From Deltaproteobacteria bacterium (GTDB lineage: Bacteria; Myxococcota_A; UBA9160; SMWR01), in NCBI GenBank assembly GCA_019310965.1, contig JAFDDG010000012.1:1-64000 (forward strand): DNA of 64,000 nt. The letters run 5' to 3'. Position numbers and translations under genes: made by a program. Numbering within the stretch: position 1 is the first letter of the stretch; each line of letters starts with the position of its first letter. The notes beneath the pieces are model-generated. The model saw nothing but the letters and a program-made list of their open reading frames with translations, made no database searches and had not been told where the DNA came from. Shown here piece by piece: positions 1-8,960 of the stretch.

Positions 1-90
1 CGCTCGCAGCGCCCGCGTCGCTCGCAGCGCCCGCGTCGCTCGCAGCGCCCGCATCGCTCGCAGCGCCCGCGTCGCTCGCAGCGCCCGCGT
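1..90. repeat. 18-bp tandem repeat inside the rpsF tail
   Basis: Five consecutive copies of an 18-bp unit (cgctcgcagcgcccgcgt, one copy with gcat instead of gcgt) fill positions 1-90. A degenerate partial copy follows to about 110. The unit is a multiple of three and lies in the rpsF frame, where it encodes a repeated hexapeptide Ser-Asp-Ala-Gly-Ala-Ala. It reaches the window edge, so the copy number is not known. Confidence 0.9.
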
Positions 91-586
91 CGCCCGCAGC
101 GTCGCTCGCGGAAGCCTCCGCGGCCGCCTCCGCGGCCGCCTGCTTGCTCTGGGCCTCGAGGGCCGCCCGCCGCTCGGCCTCTTCCTCGACCGCTCGGGCG
201 GCTTCCTCGGCCTCGCGCTGGGCCCGTTCGGCCGCCTTCTCAGCGCGAATGCGCTCGAGCTCGGCGGCCTCGGCCTTGCGCGCCTCCACATCGGCGACAT
301 TCGGATTGCCGAGCACGGTCAGGAAGCGCAGCACCGAGTCGTCGAGGCGCATGGCGCGCTCGAGTTCGCTGCTGGCCTTGCCCTCGTCGAGGAAGAAGAT
401 GGTGAGGTATTGCCCCTTCTGGAACTTCTTGATGGGGTAGGCCAGCCGACGCTTGCCCATGTCGTCGTAGAAGAGCTTCGAGGCGCCGCTCTTCTCGAGC
501 ACCTCCTCGAAGCGCGCGCACATCTGCGCGACGCCCTCGTCCGAGAGCTCCGGCTGGATGATGAAAGTAGTCTCGTATTCCCGCAC
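1..586 (-). CDS. rpsF: 30S ribosomal protein bS6 with long repetitive C-terminal tail (3' end outside window)
   Basis: This is bS6, which binds 16S rRNA together with bS18 in the platform of the small subunit. The ORF track omits it because no stop codon lies inside the window. Reading the minus strand from a GTG at 586 gives a start like MREYETTFIIQPELSDEG, typical of bS6, and a GGAGGAG ribosome-binding site lies about 5 nt upstream. The globular bS6 domain occupies about residues 1-95. It is followed by a Glu/Ala/Arg-rich, probably helical stretch and then by an Ala/Ser/Asp/Gly tail that runs off the edge. Ordinary bS6 is about 95-135 residues, whereas here about 195 residues are already visible. 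rpsR and rplI would be expected further left. The family call is firm; the length of the tail is unknown. Confidence 0.9.
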   Translation of the reverse strand, partial: MREYETTFIIQPELSDEGVAQMCARFEEVLEKSGASKLFYDDMGKRRLAYPIKKFQKGQYLTIFFLDEGKASSELERAMRLDDSVLRFLTVLGNPNVADVEARKAEAAELERIRAEKAAERAQREAEEAARAVEEEAERRAALEAQSKQAAAEAAAEASASDAAGDAGAASDAGAASDAGAASDAGAASDAGAAS

Positions 587-900
587 TCGATCTCCTCCTC
601 ACGGTCGGGGCCAGACCCCGAGCCCACGCTCGACGGGCGCTCCTGCGGGAGGCGCCCCGGCCTGGGCTGAGGAAAACGCGGCGGAAGAGCCCGCCGCGGG
701 CAGCGTTATTAACACACCCACCGCACAACGGAAACTGGTCCCCGCAGGGGCCGGCGCCGCCGGGCGGGCCCTGCGGAAGCCAGAGCGTCAGCCCCGCTCG
801 GCGGGTAACGTTCGCGCGCACCGAACCACGCGCAGAGGCAAGACCGTCGGACGGGCGTCCCGCGGCGCCCGAGATCGTACTCAGGAGCGGTATCCCACCG
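587..900. other. Divergent intergenic region between rpsF and an MFS gene
   Basis: This 314-bp stretch holds no convincing gene; the ORFs crossing it are shadows. It must contain the promoters for rpsF (leftward) and the MFS gene (rightward). An AT-rich patch (gttattaacac, about 705-716) stands out against the GC-rich background and could be part of the leftward promoter. I see no confident -35/-10 pair. Confidence 0.5.
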
Positions 901-2094
901 ATGGACGCAGCCGGCCGACGCGTGGTCGCGATCGCAATGAGCACCCAGGCCGTCGCCATCGGCACGACCTTCGGCTCGTTCAGCCTCTTCGTGCAGCCCC
1001 TCGAGCGCGCCTTCGACGCCGCGCGCTGGCAGGTGAGCCTGGGGCCGGGGCTGCTGGTGGTGGCGCTCGCGATCGGTGGCATGACGCTCGGCTCAGTGAT
1101 GGACCGCGGCGCCATCCGCCCGGTGATGCTGGCCGCCGCGGTGTGTCACGCGTCGGCACTGTTGCTTGCCTCCCAGGCGACGAGTCTGCTCGCCCTCGGC
1201 GCCGCCGGTTTCGGGCTCGGGCTTACGGTGCCACCACTCGGGCCACTGGGCGGATCGACCCTCATAGGGCGCGTCGTCGTCGCGGAACGCGGGCGGGCAC
1301 TCGGCATCATGAACATGGGCGCGCCCCTTGGCGGCCTCGCCTTCGCGACGCTGGCCGGCTTTGCGCTCGAAGCCTGGGGCTGGCGCACGACGTTGCTGCT
1401 CTTCGCAGGCTTTTCCGCGGTCATCACCATCCCGGCCGCGTGGTGGGTGCCGCGCGCTTTCGAGGGCACCGGAGCGGCCGATGGCGACGAACCCGAAGCG
1501 GACTGGAGCATGGCGCGGTTGGCGCGCTCGCCGGCATTCCTGCTCCTCGGGCTAGTGTTCGCCCTCGGCACCGGCCTCGCGACGGGTTGGATGAGCCAGC
1601 TGGCACCCTATTTCTCCGGGCTCGGGCTGTCGTTGCGCGCCACGGCTCTCGTCGTCGCCGCCGGCGGTGGCATCGCCGTGATCGGAACCTTGTCGATGGG
1701 ATCATTGGCGGACCGCGTATCCCCCGCCCTGCTACTCGGCGTCGTGCTCGGCGCCGGCAGCCTCTGCTGGATCGTCTACGCGAGCGGCGTGTCGGTACCC
1801 GTTGCAATCACCACCGCACTCGTCTTCGGGGCCCTCACTGGGGGACTGATGCCCCTCTACACGCAGCTGGTGGCACAGCGCTTCGGCACCACTTCGCTGG
1901 GCCGCGCCCTCGGGCTCACGAACCTGCTGATGCTGCCCGTAAGCGCGATCTCGGGCCCACTCGCCGCCGCGGCCTATGACACGACTGGAAGCTACCGCGT
2001 GGCGCTGCTCGGCTTCGTCGTGGTGTACGCACTGGCGATATTCTCGCTCGTCGCGTCGGGCAGGCGGCTGGCGCCGGACGGGAGAGCGCAGTAG
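901..2094 (+). CDS. Major facilitator superfamily transporter
   Basis: A 397-residue protein with about twelve hydrophobic segments, the size and architecture of an MFS permease in the inner membrane. Segments alternate with short loops rich in Arg and Gly, and a longer acidic central loop (around GTGAADGDEPEAD) separates the two six-helix halves. It resembles the oxalate/formate or monocarboxylate-type MFS group, but the substrate cannot be read from sequence. The ATG at 901 is preceded by AGGAG about 14 nt upstream, which is somewhat far; a second ATG lies 12 codons in (937). It is divergent from rpsF and convergent with pdxT, so it is probably transcribed alone. Confidence 0.75.
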   Translation: MDAAGRRVVAIAMSTQAVAIGTTFGSFSLFVQPLERAFDAARWQVSLGPGLLVVALAIGGMTLGSVMDRGAIRPVMLAAAVCHASALLLASQATSLLALGAAGFGLGLTVPPLGPLGGSTLIGRVVVAERGRALGIMNMGAPLGGLAFATLAGFALEAWGWRTTLLLFAGFSAVITIPAAWWVPRAFEGTGAADGDEPEADWSMARLARSPAFLLLGLVFALGTGLATGWMSQLAPYFSGLGLSLRATALVVAAGGGIAVIGTLSMGSLADRVSPALLLGVVLGAGSLCWIVYASGVSVPVAITTALVFGALTGGLMPLYTQLVAQRFGTTSLGRALGLTNLLMLPVSAISGPLAAAAYDTTGSYRVALLGFVVVYALAIFSLVASGRRLAPDGRAQ

Positions 2095-2157
2095 CGCACG
2101 GGCGAGCAGCGGAGAGGTCCTTGCGCCTCCGCTTCGATCGAGATCCGAGCTGCGCTG

Positions 2158-2733
2158 CTAGGCGGGGCCGTCACCCAGGAGGCACGCGTGAACGCGCGTG
2201 TCGGACGTCAGCTCGGGATGAAAGGTCGTCGCGATCACATTTCGCTGCCGGACGGCAACCGGCCAGCCGTCGACGCGCGCCAACACCTCGACGCCCTCGC
2301 CCGGGTCGAGCAGACGCGGCGCTCGAATGAAGACGCAGCTGAGGCCTTCGAAGCCCGGAGCGGTCTCGTCTGCCGGCGCCTCGAAAGAATCGACCTGGCT
2401 GCCATAGGCGTTGCGCAGCGCCACGACGTCGAGAAGCCCCAGGCTGCGCACCGGGTGGTTCTCGACTTCGCGGGCCAGCAACACCGCGCCCGCGCAGGTG
2501 CCGAGTACTCGCTTGCCCGACGCCGCAAAGGCCTCGAGCGGCTCGTAGAGGCCGAGCCGCTCGAGGCCCTTGGCGATGGTGGTGCTCTCGCCTCCCGGGA
2601 GCACCAGCGCGTCGAGTCCGTCGAGATCGAAGGCGTGACGCACTGCGACGACTTCAACGCCGAGCACGCGCAGCACGCGCGCGTGAGCCTCGACGTCGCC
2701 CTGGATCGCCAGGATGCCGACCCGCTGGCCCAT
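2158..2733 (-). CDS. pdxT: Pyridoxal 5'-phosphate synthase glutaminase subunit PdxT
   Basis: PdxT is the class-I glutamine amidotransferase subunit of the DXP-independent PLP synthase. It hydrolyses glutamine and channels ammonia to PdxS in the cytoplasm. The 191-residue length is normal. Visible signatures are GILAIQGDVEAH at the N terminus, LPGGESTT, the nucleophile Cys80 in LGTCAGAVLLA, and the His172/Glu174 pair in TTFHPEL that completes the triad. The ATG at 2733 lies 6 bp after the pdxS stop, so the two genes form a translationally close pair. Confidence 0.96.
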   Translation of the reverse strand: MGQRVGILAIQGDVEAHARVLRVLGVEVVAVRHAFDLDGLDALVLPGGESTTIAKGLERLGLYEPLEAFAASGKRVLGTCAGAVLLAREVENHPVRSLGLLDVVALRNAYGSQVDSFEAPADETAPGFEGLSCVFIRAPRLLDPGEGVEVLARVDGWPVAVRQRNVIATTFHPELTSDTRVHACLLGDGPA

Positions 2734-2739
2734 CCGACC

Positions 2740-3663
2740 CTACCAGCCCCGATTCGCCAGGCGCTCGTTCTCGGCGAGCGTCTCCATCTCGATGCCGGGC
2801 ATCGCGCCGCCCAGGCCGCGGCTCGCGGCCAGGATCTCGCCGGCCTCCTGCCAGTGCGTGGTGGCGCGCACCACCGCTGCGGCGCGCGCCGCCGGATCCT
2901 CGCTCTTGAAGATGCCCGAACCCACGAAGACGGCCTCGGCGCCGAGCGCCATGCACAGCGCCGCATCCGCGGGGGTCGCGACGCCGCCCGCCGCGAAGTT
3001 CGGCACCGGCAACTTGCCCGTCTGCGCCACGGCGCACACCAGATCGAGCGGCGCACGCAGCTCCTTCGCGGCGGCCGGTAGCTCTTCGGAAGCCAGCGCC
3101 TGGATCGCGCGCATGTCGCCGTTCACCTTGCGCAGGTGACGCACGGCCTCGACGATATTGCCGCTGCCGGCTTCGCCCTTGGTGCGAATCATCGCGGCGC
3201 CTTCGGAGATGCGCCGCAGTGCCTCGCCCAGGTCGCGACAGCCGCACACGAAGGGCGAACGGAAGTCGTGCTTCCAGATGTGGTGCTCCTCGTCGGCCGG
3301 GGTCAGCACCTCGCTCTCGTCGATGAAGTCGACACCGAGCGCCTCGAGAACCCGCGCCTCGACGAAGTGACCGATGCGCACCTTCGCCATCACGGGAATC
3401 GACACCACGCGCTGGATGCCCTCGATGACCTCCATCGAGCACATGCGCGCGACGCCACCTTCCTTGCGGATGTCCGACGGCACGCGCTCCAGGGCCATCA
3501 CCGCGGCGGCCCCCGCGTCCTCGGCCACCTTGGCCTGCTCCGCAGTGGTGACGTCCATGATGACGCCGCCCTTCAGCATCTCGGCCAGGCCGACCTTGAT
3601 GTCGAAGCTCTCGGCACCCTTGCGGGCGCCGTTGCCCGCTCTTTTCTCGCTCTGCTGGCTCAT
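2740..3663 (-). CDS. pdxS: Pyridoxal 5'-phosphate synthase lyase subunit PdxS
   Basis: PdxS is the (beta/alpha)8-barrel synthase that condenses ribose 5-phosphate (or ribulose 5-phosphate), glyceraldehyde 3-phosphate and ammonia into PLP. The 307-residue protein shows the family's conserved blocks [32 protein letters not shown] and [17 protein letters not shown]. Lysines suited to the two covalent intermediates lie in MAKVRIGHF and RTKGEAG. The ATG at 3663 has GGAGG about 8 nt upstream. pdxT follows immediately. The organism therefore makes vitamin B6 by the DXP-independent route, although it also uses DXP for isoprenoids (ispE and ispG are present). Confidence 0.97.
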   Translation of the reverse strand: MSQQSEKRAGNGARKGAESFDIKVGLAEMLKGGVIMDVTTAEQAKVAEDAGAAAVMALERVPSDIRKEGGVARMCSMEVIEGIQRVVSIPVMAKVRIGHFVEARVLEALGVDFIDESEVLTPADEEHHIWKHDFRSPFVCGCRDLGEALRRISEGAAMIRTKGEAGSGNIVEAVRHLRKVNGDMRAIQALASEELPAAAKELRAPLDLVCAVAQTGKLPVPNFAAGGVATPADAALCMALGAEAVFVGSGIFKSEDPAARAAAVVRATTHWQEAGEILAASRGLGGAMPGIEMETLAENERLANRGW

Positions 3664-3902
3664 CTCGTGTCCTCCAAAACTCTCTCGCAGTGTCGAGTGA
3701 TTTCCGTGATCCGACGGAGACGCGCCGCGCCGCGCGTACGCCGACTACTCCGCGTCGTTACAGGGTTTCGCCCAGCGCCTCGACGCCCCGGCGCAGCTCC
3801 ACCTCGTTCGCTGTCCCGGAACGGGCCCCCGACAATCGGCCAGAGCTGGAAACAGTACATGCAGGAATCGACCCCGCCATTGACCGGACGATACCCAGTC
3901 GA

Positions 3903-5201
3903 TCAATTCGTGGCGGTCTTCTCGCGGGCGCCCGACGCCCGCCCCGGATCCGCGTCGCGCCCGAAGCCGAGCAGCCGTCCGATCAAGATGGAGGCCAGCC
4001 CGACGAAGCCCGAGAAGAGCGCGCCCATCTTGCCCTCCCCCAACAGCTTGGGGTCGACGAAGGCGGCGCCCGCCACGAAGAGCGCCACGGTGAGCCCCAG
4101 CGCCGCCACGAAGCCAGCCATCAAGAGGTCCCGGGGCCCCATGCGCGCGGGCAAGGGAAAACCGGCCTTGATGGCGAGCCAGCCGCAGCCACTCACACCG
4201 AGGGTCTTGCCGATAACCAGCGATGCGAGGATCAGCCAGGTCATCGGCCCGATGCCGGCGAGTTCGACGCCGGCGTTTGCAAACGAGAAGAAAAAGAGCC
4301 CGAAGTCCACGAAGAGCTTGAGCTGATGTTCGAAAAGGTGGAGCGGCGAGTGCTCGATCTGCAGATCCTGGGCCAGCGGCTCGCCCATGAGGTCGACCTC
4401 GTCTCTTCCGCGAAACAGACCGGTGTCGCGCCGCGGCCCGGGCAGGAAGGGCACGATCGTCACCAACGCCAGCGCCGGATGCAGGTGCGCGAGGATCAGC
4501 CCGGACCAGGCCAGCGGCCCCGCCAGAGCGATGTAGGGCTCCCACCGGCTGACGCCCAGGCGCCGCAGCGCGTATGCCAGCGCCATGCCGGCCAGCACCA
4601 AGCCCAGGAACTCGGGGCGCGCCGGATGCACCGGGTCGCCGTAGAAGATCGCGATGATCACGAGCCCGATGGCATCGTCCGCCACCGCCAGGAGCAGCAG
4701 GAAGTTCACCGCCGGGTGACCCTTGCCGAAGACGGTTCGCGCGACCAGCCACGCCAGCGCGATGTCCGTTGCCGTCGGCACGCCCCAGCCGCGGGCGAGC
4801 GCAGCGCGATCGTGCAAGCCCGGCTCGTACACCCCCGTCTGGAAGAGCAGCTGCAGGCCGACGAAGAAGACCAACACCGGCCCGATCACGCCGCCCAGCG
4901 TGGCCAGCAGCGGGTTGACGGCCTTGGCGGGCGGGTTGAGCGCTCCCCCCGGCAGGCACGACTCCGTGATCTCCTTCGCGGCGACCCCGAAGAAGAAGAC
5001 CATGAAGACGTCGTTGATCAGGAAATGGACGGTGAGCGGATGCCCGAGGATCGAGACGTCGCCAAAGGGCCGGCCCTCGATCACCTCGTGATACCAGTGC
5101 GGCGCCAGATTGGCGGCGAGCAGGGCCACCGCCACGCCGGCCAGCAGCGGAAGCGAGAACTCCTGCAATAGGTTGATGAAGCCGTGGTTCCGCTCGCTCA
5201 A
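3903..5201 (-). CDS. nhaA: Na+/H+ antiporter NhaA
   Basis: NhaA exchanges cytoplasmic Na+ (or Li+) for periplasmic protons and supports pH and sodium homeostasis. The 432-residue membrane protein has about twelve hydrophobic segments. It shows the transport-site blocks WGVPTATDIALAW (the Asp of the TM4 crossing) and LLLLAVADDAIGL (the Asp-Asp pair of TM5), and a Lys in IGKTLG matching the TM10 lysine. The start appears to be TTG at 5201, with GGAG about 10 nt upstream. It lies 74 bp downstream of pth on the same strand and may be the distal gene of that transcription unit. The family call is secure. Confidence 0.93.
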   Translation of the reverse strand: MSERNHGFINLLQEFSLPLLAGVAVALLAANLAPHWYHEVIEGRPFGDVSILGHPLTVHFLINDVFMVFFFGVAAKEITESCLPGGALNPPAKAVNPLLATLGGVIGPVLVFFVGLQLLFQTGVYEPGLHDRAALARGWGVPTATDIALAWLVARTVFGKGHPAVNFLLLLAVADDAIGLVIIAIFYGDPVHPARPEFLGLVLAGMALAYALRRLGVSRWEPYIALAGPLAWSGLILAHLHPALALVTIVPFLPGPRRDTGLFRGRDEVDLMGEPLAQDLQIEHSPLHLFEHQLKLFVDFGLFFFSFANAGVELAGIGPMTWLILASLVIGKTLGVSGCGWLAIKAGFPLPARMGPRDLLMAGFVAALGLTVALFVAGAAFVDPKLLGEGKMGALFSGFVGLASILIGRLLGFGRDADPGRASGAREKTATN

Positions 5202-5275
5202 GAATCACACTCCGGCTCGCCGCGCATCAGTCTCGCGCGAGCTCCCTGGTCGTCCCTGCCACTCACGCCGCCCGC

Positions 5276-5869
5276 TCACCCATCCGCGTCCGGCTCCACC
5301 CCGTTGAAGCGATTCATCGCCGTTTCGACTCCCTCGAGCAACGCAACCGCGATGGCCTCCGCGCCGGTCGCGAGCAGGCCCGAGAGCTCCGCGGCCTGCT
5401 GCGATGAGAACGGCGCCAGTACCCAGTCCGCGGTGTCCAGTATGCCGTCCGGACGCCCCACACCGAAACGCAATCGCGCAAATTGTCGCGAGTCGAGCGC
5501 CGCGATGATGTCGGAGACGCCGTTGTGACCTCCGGGCCCGCCGGCAGGGCGCAGCCGCAAACGCCCGAAAGGCAGATCCACCTCGTCGTGGGCGACGAGT
5601 AGATCCCGGGCCGGATCCTCGATCCTCAGACCCGCCAGGGCCCGGGCCACCGGATCCCCGGAACGATTCATGAAGGTCAGGGGCTCGAAGACGGCAACTT
5701 CTTCGTCCCGGCCGGGCAGCCAGCCGCGGCCGAGGCGCCCGTCGTAGCAGGCCTCGTCCAGCGCAATCGAGCAGCGTGCGGCAAACTGCTCGACCACGCG
5801 GAACCCGACGTTGTGCCGGGTGTTCTCGTACCGCGGCCCGGGATTCCCGAGTCCGACGACCAATCGCAT
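5276..5869 (-). CDS. pth: Peptidyl-tRNA hydrolase
   Basis: Pth cleaves peptidyl-tRNAs that drop off ribosomes, recycling tRNA in the cytoplasm. The 197-residue protein carries all family signatures: VVGLGNPGPRYENTRHNVGF with the catalytic His19, LTFMNRSGDPV with the substrate-binding Asn, VAHDEVDLPFG with the Asp that orients the His, and GGPGGHNGVSDI. It is encoded just after rplY (12-bp gap), an order conserved in many bacteria. The ATG at 5869 has no strong ribosome-binding site, consistent with translation coupled to rplY. Confidence 0.97.
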   Translation of the reverse strand: MRLVVGLGNPGPRYENTRHNVGFRVVEQFAARCSIALDEACYDGRLGRGWLPGRDEEVAVFEPLTFMNRSGDPVARALAGLRIEDPARDLLVAHDEVDLPFGRLRLRPAGGPGGHNGVSDIIAALDSRQFARLRFGVGRPDGILDTADWVLAPFSSQQAAELSGLLATGAEAIAVALLEGVETAMNRFNGVEPDADG

Positions 5870-5881
5870 CGGCGCCGCCGA

Positions 5882-6568
5882 TCAGGCGTCGCTCTTCTCT
5901 TCGGGGGGCTTTTCGCCAGCCTCTTCCGACGTCCCTTCGGCGGGCGCGGCCTCGGCCTCCTCCCCTTCCCCGAGACCCTCTTCCGGTACGACCTCTTCCT
6001 CTTCCTTCATCGGAGCCACGACGGAGACGACCGAGAGGTTCGGGTCGCTCTTGAGCTCCACGCTTTCCGGCAGCGCAATGTCGCTGACGTGCAGCGACTG
6101 GCCGAGCTCGAGATTCGTCACGTCGGCCATGAGCTCCCTCGGAATCGAGAGCGGCAGGCAGCTCAGCTCGATCTCGCGCAGAGCCTGGTCCAGCACGCCG
6201 CCGGCCTCCACGCCCGCGGCCTTGCCGGTTATGTGCACCGGCACCGAGACGTCGACGCGCTGCTCGAGATCCACGGTGTAGAAGTCGGCGTGCAGATACG
6301 AACCACGCACGGGATCGCGCTGCAGCTCCTTCAGCAGCACCATGGTGCCGTCGACGCTGCCTCCCCCCTGGAGGTTGATCAGGGTATTCATGCCGGCATC
6401 GCTGGCATCGAGCAGCTTGTGCAGCGCCACGGGATCGAGGGCGAGCCCAACGGACTCCCTGCCCTTGCCGTAGCACACGGCAGGAATGCGCCCCGCGGCG
6501 CGGATCTTGCGTGCGACGCCCTTGCCGACGGCGTCGCGGACTTCGACTTGTAGTGCGTTCTCGGGCAC
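5882..6568 (-). CDS. rplY: 50S ribosomal protein bL25 (Ctc/TL5 family)
   Basis: bL25 of the long Ctc/TL5 type binds 5S rRNA in the large subunit. The track ORF (274 aa) begins inside prs. I place the start at the GTG at 6568, which has AGGAG 5-6 nt upstream and leaves a 16-bp gap after the prs stop, giving 228 residues. The N-terminal L25 domain covers about residues 1-95 (ALQVEVRDAVGKGVARKIR, then KELQRDPVRG..LHADFYTVD), followed by the all-beta TL5 C-domain to about residue 185. An acidic, Glu/Ala/Pro-rich tail of about 40 residues ends the protein, common in this family. It is in the conserved order prs-rplY-pth. Confidence 0.95.
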   Translation of the reverse strand: MPENALQVEVRDAVGKGVARKIRAAGRIPAVCYGKGRESVGLALDPVALHKLLDASDAGMNTLINLQGGGSVDGTMVLLKELQRDPVRGSYLHADFYTVDLEQRVDVSVPVHITGKAAGVEAGGVLDQALREIELSCLPLSIPRELMADVTNLELGQSLHVSDIALPESVELKSDPNLSVVSVVAPMKEEEEVVPEEGLGEGEEAEAAPAEGTSEEAGEKPPEEKSDA

Positions 6569-6584
6569 CGTGAACTCCTGGTCT

Positions 6585-7535
6585 TCAGACGAAGAGCGAG
6601 CTGACGCTCTCCTCGTTGTTGATGCGGCGAATCGCTTCGCCGAGTAGATGCGCAATGCTGACCACGCGGAAGCGGTCGATCTCGAGAGCTTCGGGCCGCA
6701 GTCCAATCGTGTCGGTCACCACCACTTCCTCGAGCACCGACTCGTCGATACGCTTGGTAGCAGGACCGGACAGCACCGGGTGGGTAATCGCTGCGGAGAC
6801 CGTCTCTGCACCCTCGCGGGCCAGCGCGCGAGCCGCCTCCGTGAGGGTTCCGGCGGTGTCGACGATGTCGTCGACGATGACACATGTGCGGCCCTTCACG
6901 TCGCCGACGATGTTCATCACTTCGGAGACGTTCGCCGCTTCGCGCCGCTTGTCGACGATGGCCAACGTTGCATCCAGGCGCTTCGCGTAAGCGCGTGAGC
7001 GCTCCACGCCACCGGCATCCGGCGACACGATGGTGAGCTGCTTGTTGCCGTAGCGCTCGCGAATCGCATCCAACAACACCGGCGACGCGTAGAGGTTGTC
7101 CACGGGGATGTTGAAGAAGCCCTGGATCTGCCCGGCGTGCAAGTCGAGGCAGAGAACGCGATCGGTGCCGGCGGTGCCGATCAGGTCCGCCACCAGCTTC
7201 GCGGTGATCGGCACGCGCGGGTTCACCTTGCGATCCTGCCGGGCGTAGCCGAAGTAGGGGATCACTGCCGTGATGCGACGCGCCGAGCTGCGGCGCAGCG
7301 CATCCACCATGATCAAGAGCTCCATGATGTGGCGGTTCGCGGGTGCCGAAGTCGACTGCAGCACGAAGCAATCCATGCCGCGCACGTTCTCGCCGAGCTC
7401 GACCATGATCTCGCCGTCGCTGAAGTTCCCGACATCGGCCTTGCCGACCTCGATGTCGAGATAGCTCGCCACCGCGTTCGCCAGAGCGGGGCTGGCATTG
7501 CCCGAAAAAATCTTCAGATTCGGCATCTCATCCAT
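6585..7535 (-). CDS. prs: Ribose-phosphate pyrophosphokinase
   Basis: Prs makes PRPP from ribose 5-phosphate and ATP, feeding purine, pyrimidine, NAD, histidine and tryptophan synthesis. The length (316 aa) is standard. Visible motifs are the N-terminal [17 protein letters not shown], the ATP loop [16 protein letters not shown], the flexible-loop region [17 protein letters not shown] and the PRPP-binding loop [20 protein letters not shown] at 7535 and ATG three codons later (MPNLKIF) are both possible; the second fits family starts slightly better. It sits between tRNA-Gln and rplY on the same strand, so it is likely cotranscribed with ispE. Confidence 0.97.
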   Translation of the reverse strand: MDEMPNLKIFSGNASPALANAVASYLDIEVGKADVGNFSDGEIMVELGENVRGMDCFVLQSTSAPANRHIMELLIMVDALRRSSARRITAVIPYFGYARQDRKVNPRVPITAKLVADLIGTAGTDRVLCLDLHAGQIQGFFNIPVDNLYASPVLLDAIRERYGNKQLTIVSPDAGGVERSRAYAKRLDATLAIVDKRREAANVSEVMNIVGDVKGRTCVIVDDIVDTAGTLTEAARALAREGAETVSAAITHPVLSGPATKRIDESVLEEVVVTDTIGLRPEALEIDRFRVVSIAHLLGEAIRRINNEESVSSLFV

Positions 7536-7564
7536 CCGTCAACGGTCTGCACCGCCCATCGCGC

Positions 7565-7640
<76 letters not shown>

Positions 7641-7700
7641 GGAAGCGTTCGATCGAACGGCCCCCGGCGCCAGCCGGGCCACGCTCAGCGATTCGGCATC

Positions 7701-8585
7701 CTATCCGGATTCGCCCGTCCTCGCGACCCGAAGCCAGATTCCGCTCTCCACCCCGGAGAGGAACCTCTCCCGCGCCGCTGTGACCGCTTCCAGGCTCTCG
7801 AACACGCCGTAGAGGGTAGCGCCGCTGCCGGAGAGCCCGACCACCCCGGCACCCGCGGCCTCGAGAGCCAGCCGCAGAGACGCGAGCTCCGGGCAGAGCT
7901 GAGTCGCGGCCGGCTCGAGATCGTTGCGAACCAGCTGCCGGAGCGCCGGCGCCTGCGGACGGGCCAGCGCGGCGGCCAGATCCGGGCCCAGCGGCCCGGC
8001 GGACGGCGGACGGGACGCTGCATACGCGCGAAAGACCGCCGCCGTCTCCAACGGCCGGCCGGGATTTGCCAGCAACAGCCAGAAACGCGGCAGGCTGCCG
8101 ACCAGCGGCTCCCGGCGCTCCCCGACGCCGCTCACCCGAGCGGGCCCAGGCGACAGGAAAAAGGGGACGTCGGCGCCGAGGGCCAGCGCCATGCGCTCGA
8201 GCTCCGCCGGCGCCACGGCACCGGGAAAGCGTTGCGCCAGGCCCCGCAAGATGGCGCCCGCATCGCTCGAGCCGCCTCCCAGGCCCGCCGCAGCCGGTAC
8301 CCGCTTGGCGAGTCGCACCCGCAGCTCGCAGCTGAGCCCAGCGGCCGCGCAGAACGCCAGGGCGGCGCGTACCACCAGATTTTCCGAACCACTCGGCAAA
8401 TCGTCCCGCGGCGGGTCGAGTTCGAGGTGCACACCGGCGCCGGCGGTCTCGTCTACCTCGAGCTCGAGTTCGTCGGCGAGATCCAGCGGCAGGAATACGC
8501 TCTCGAGCTCGTGAAAGCCGTCCGGACGCCGGCCGGCGACGCGCAGGCCGAGGTTGATCTTGGCAGGGGCGACGAGGCGCAGCAC
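7701..8585 (-). CDS. ispE: 4-diphosphocytidyl-2-C-methyl-D-erythritol kinase
   Basis: IspE phosphorylates CDP-ME in the MEP pathway of isoprenoid synthesis. It is a GHMP-family kinase of 294 residues, with the substrate-binding start APAKINLGLRVAGRRPDGFH and the ATP-binding glycine/serine loop PAAAGLGGGSSDAGAIL. A C-terminal GHMP motif (AAGAGVVGLSGSGATLYG) is also clear. The start is GTG at 8585, directly adjoining the TAG stop of the DUF1844 gene; GGAG within the end of that gene serves as ribosome-binding site. The run ispE - tRNA-Gln - prs - rplY - pth is a familiar deltaproteobacterial arrangement. Confidence 0.96.
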   Translation of the reverse strand: MLRLVAPAKINLGLRVAGRRPDGFHELESVFLPLDLADELELEVDETAGAGVHLELDPPRDDLPSGSENLVVRAALAFCAAAGLSCELRVRLAKRVPAAAGLGGGSSDAGAILRGLAQRFPGAVAPAELERMALALGADVPFFLSPGPARVSGVGERREPLVGSLPRFWLLLANPGRPLETAAVFRAYAASRPPSAGPLGPDLAAALARPQAPALRQLVRNDLEPAATQLCPELASLRLALEAAGAGVVGLSGSGATLYGVFESLEAVTAARERFLSGVESGIWLRVARTGESG

Positions 8586-8960
8586 CTACTCCGCGGCGGC
8601 CTTGCCCGCCTCGAGGAAGCGCATGCGCAGCTCGTACAGGAGCCCATCGAGGAACTGAGTCTCCTCCGCATCGAGATTGCCTCGAGTCCTGCTCTGCAGC
8701 ATTTCGAGGGCATCGATGGTCTGCTGCGCCAGCGGCAGGTTCTTCTGCTCGACGGGTTTGCCGGTCTCCGGATCGCCGACGACGCCCAGCTGGTAGAGGG
8801 CCGACGTGGCGAGAGAGAGACAGAAGTTCGAGAAATCGACCCGGGGAAGATTGCCGGTCGTCTCTTCCGTCTCCGGGCCAGAGGCGGCCTCCGACTCCCC
8901 AGCCCCGCGCTTATCGACCACCGTGAAGCCGCGATCCTGCTTGCTTTCGTCTTCATTCAT
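8586..8960 (-). CDS. DUF1844 domain-containing protein
   Basis: A small cytoplasmic protein of 124 residues, unknown in function. After an acidic, low-complexity first 40 residues comes the DUF1844 core, a helical domain (VDFSNFCLSLATSALYQLG, then LPLAQQTIDALEML and EETQFLDGLLYELRMRF). DUF1844 proteins are common in Deltaproteobacteria and typically sit beside housekeeping genes as here. Its start overlaps the end of the phosphatidyltransferase gene by 4 bp (ATGA) and its stop abuts the ispE GTG, so the three genes are translationally coupled. I can infer membership of this operon but not a role. Confidence 0.85.
   Translation of the reverse strand: MNEDESKQDRGFTVVDKRGAGESEAASGPETEETTGNLPRVDFSNFCLSLATSALYQLGVVGDPETGKPVEQKNLPLAQQTIDALEMLQSRTRGNLDAEETQFLDGLLYELRMRFLEAGKAAAE

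Noticed and set aside
1-110. Array of short repeats at the left edge resembled a noncoding satellite.
   Set aside because: The unit is 18 bp, stays in the rpsF reading frame and encodes a regular hexapeptide, so it is coding.
5882-6706. Longer start for rplY giving 274 residues.
   Set aside because: It overlaps prs by about 120 bp; the GTG at 6568 has an AGGAG site and gives a normal bL25.
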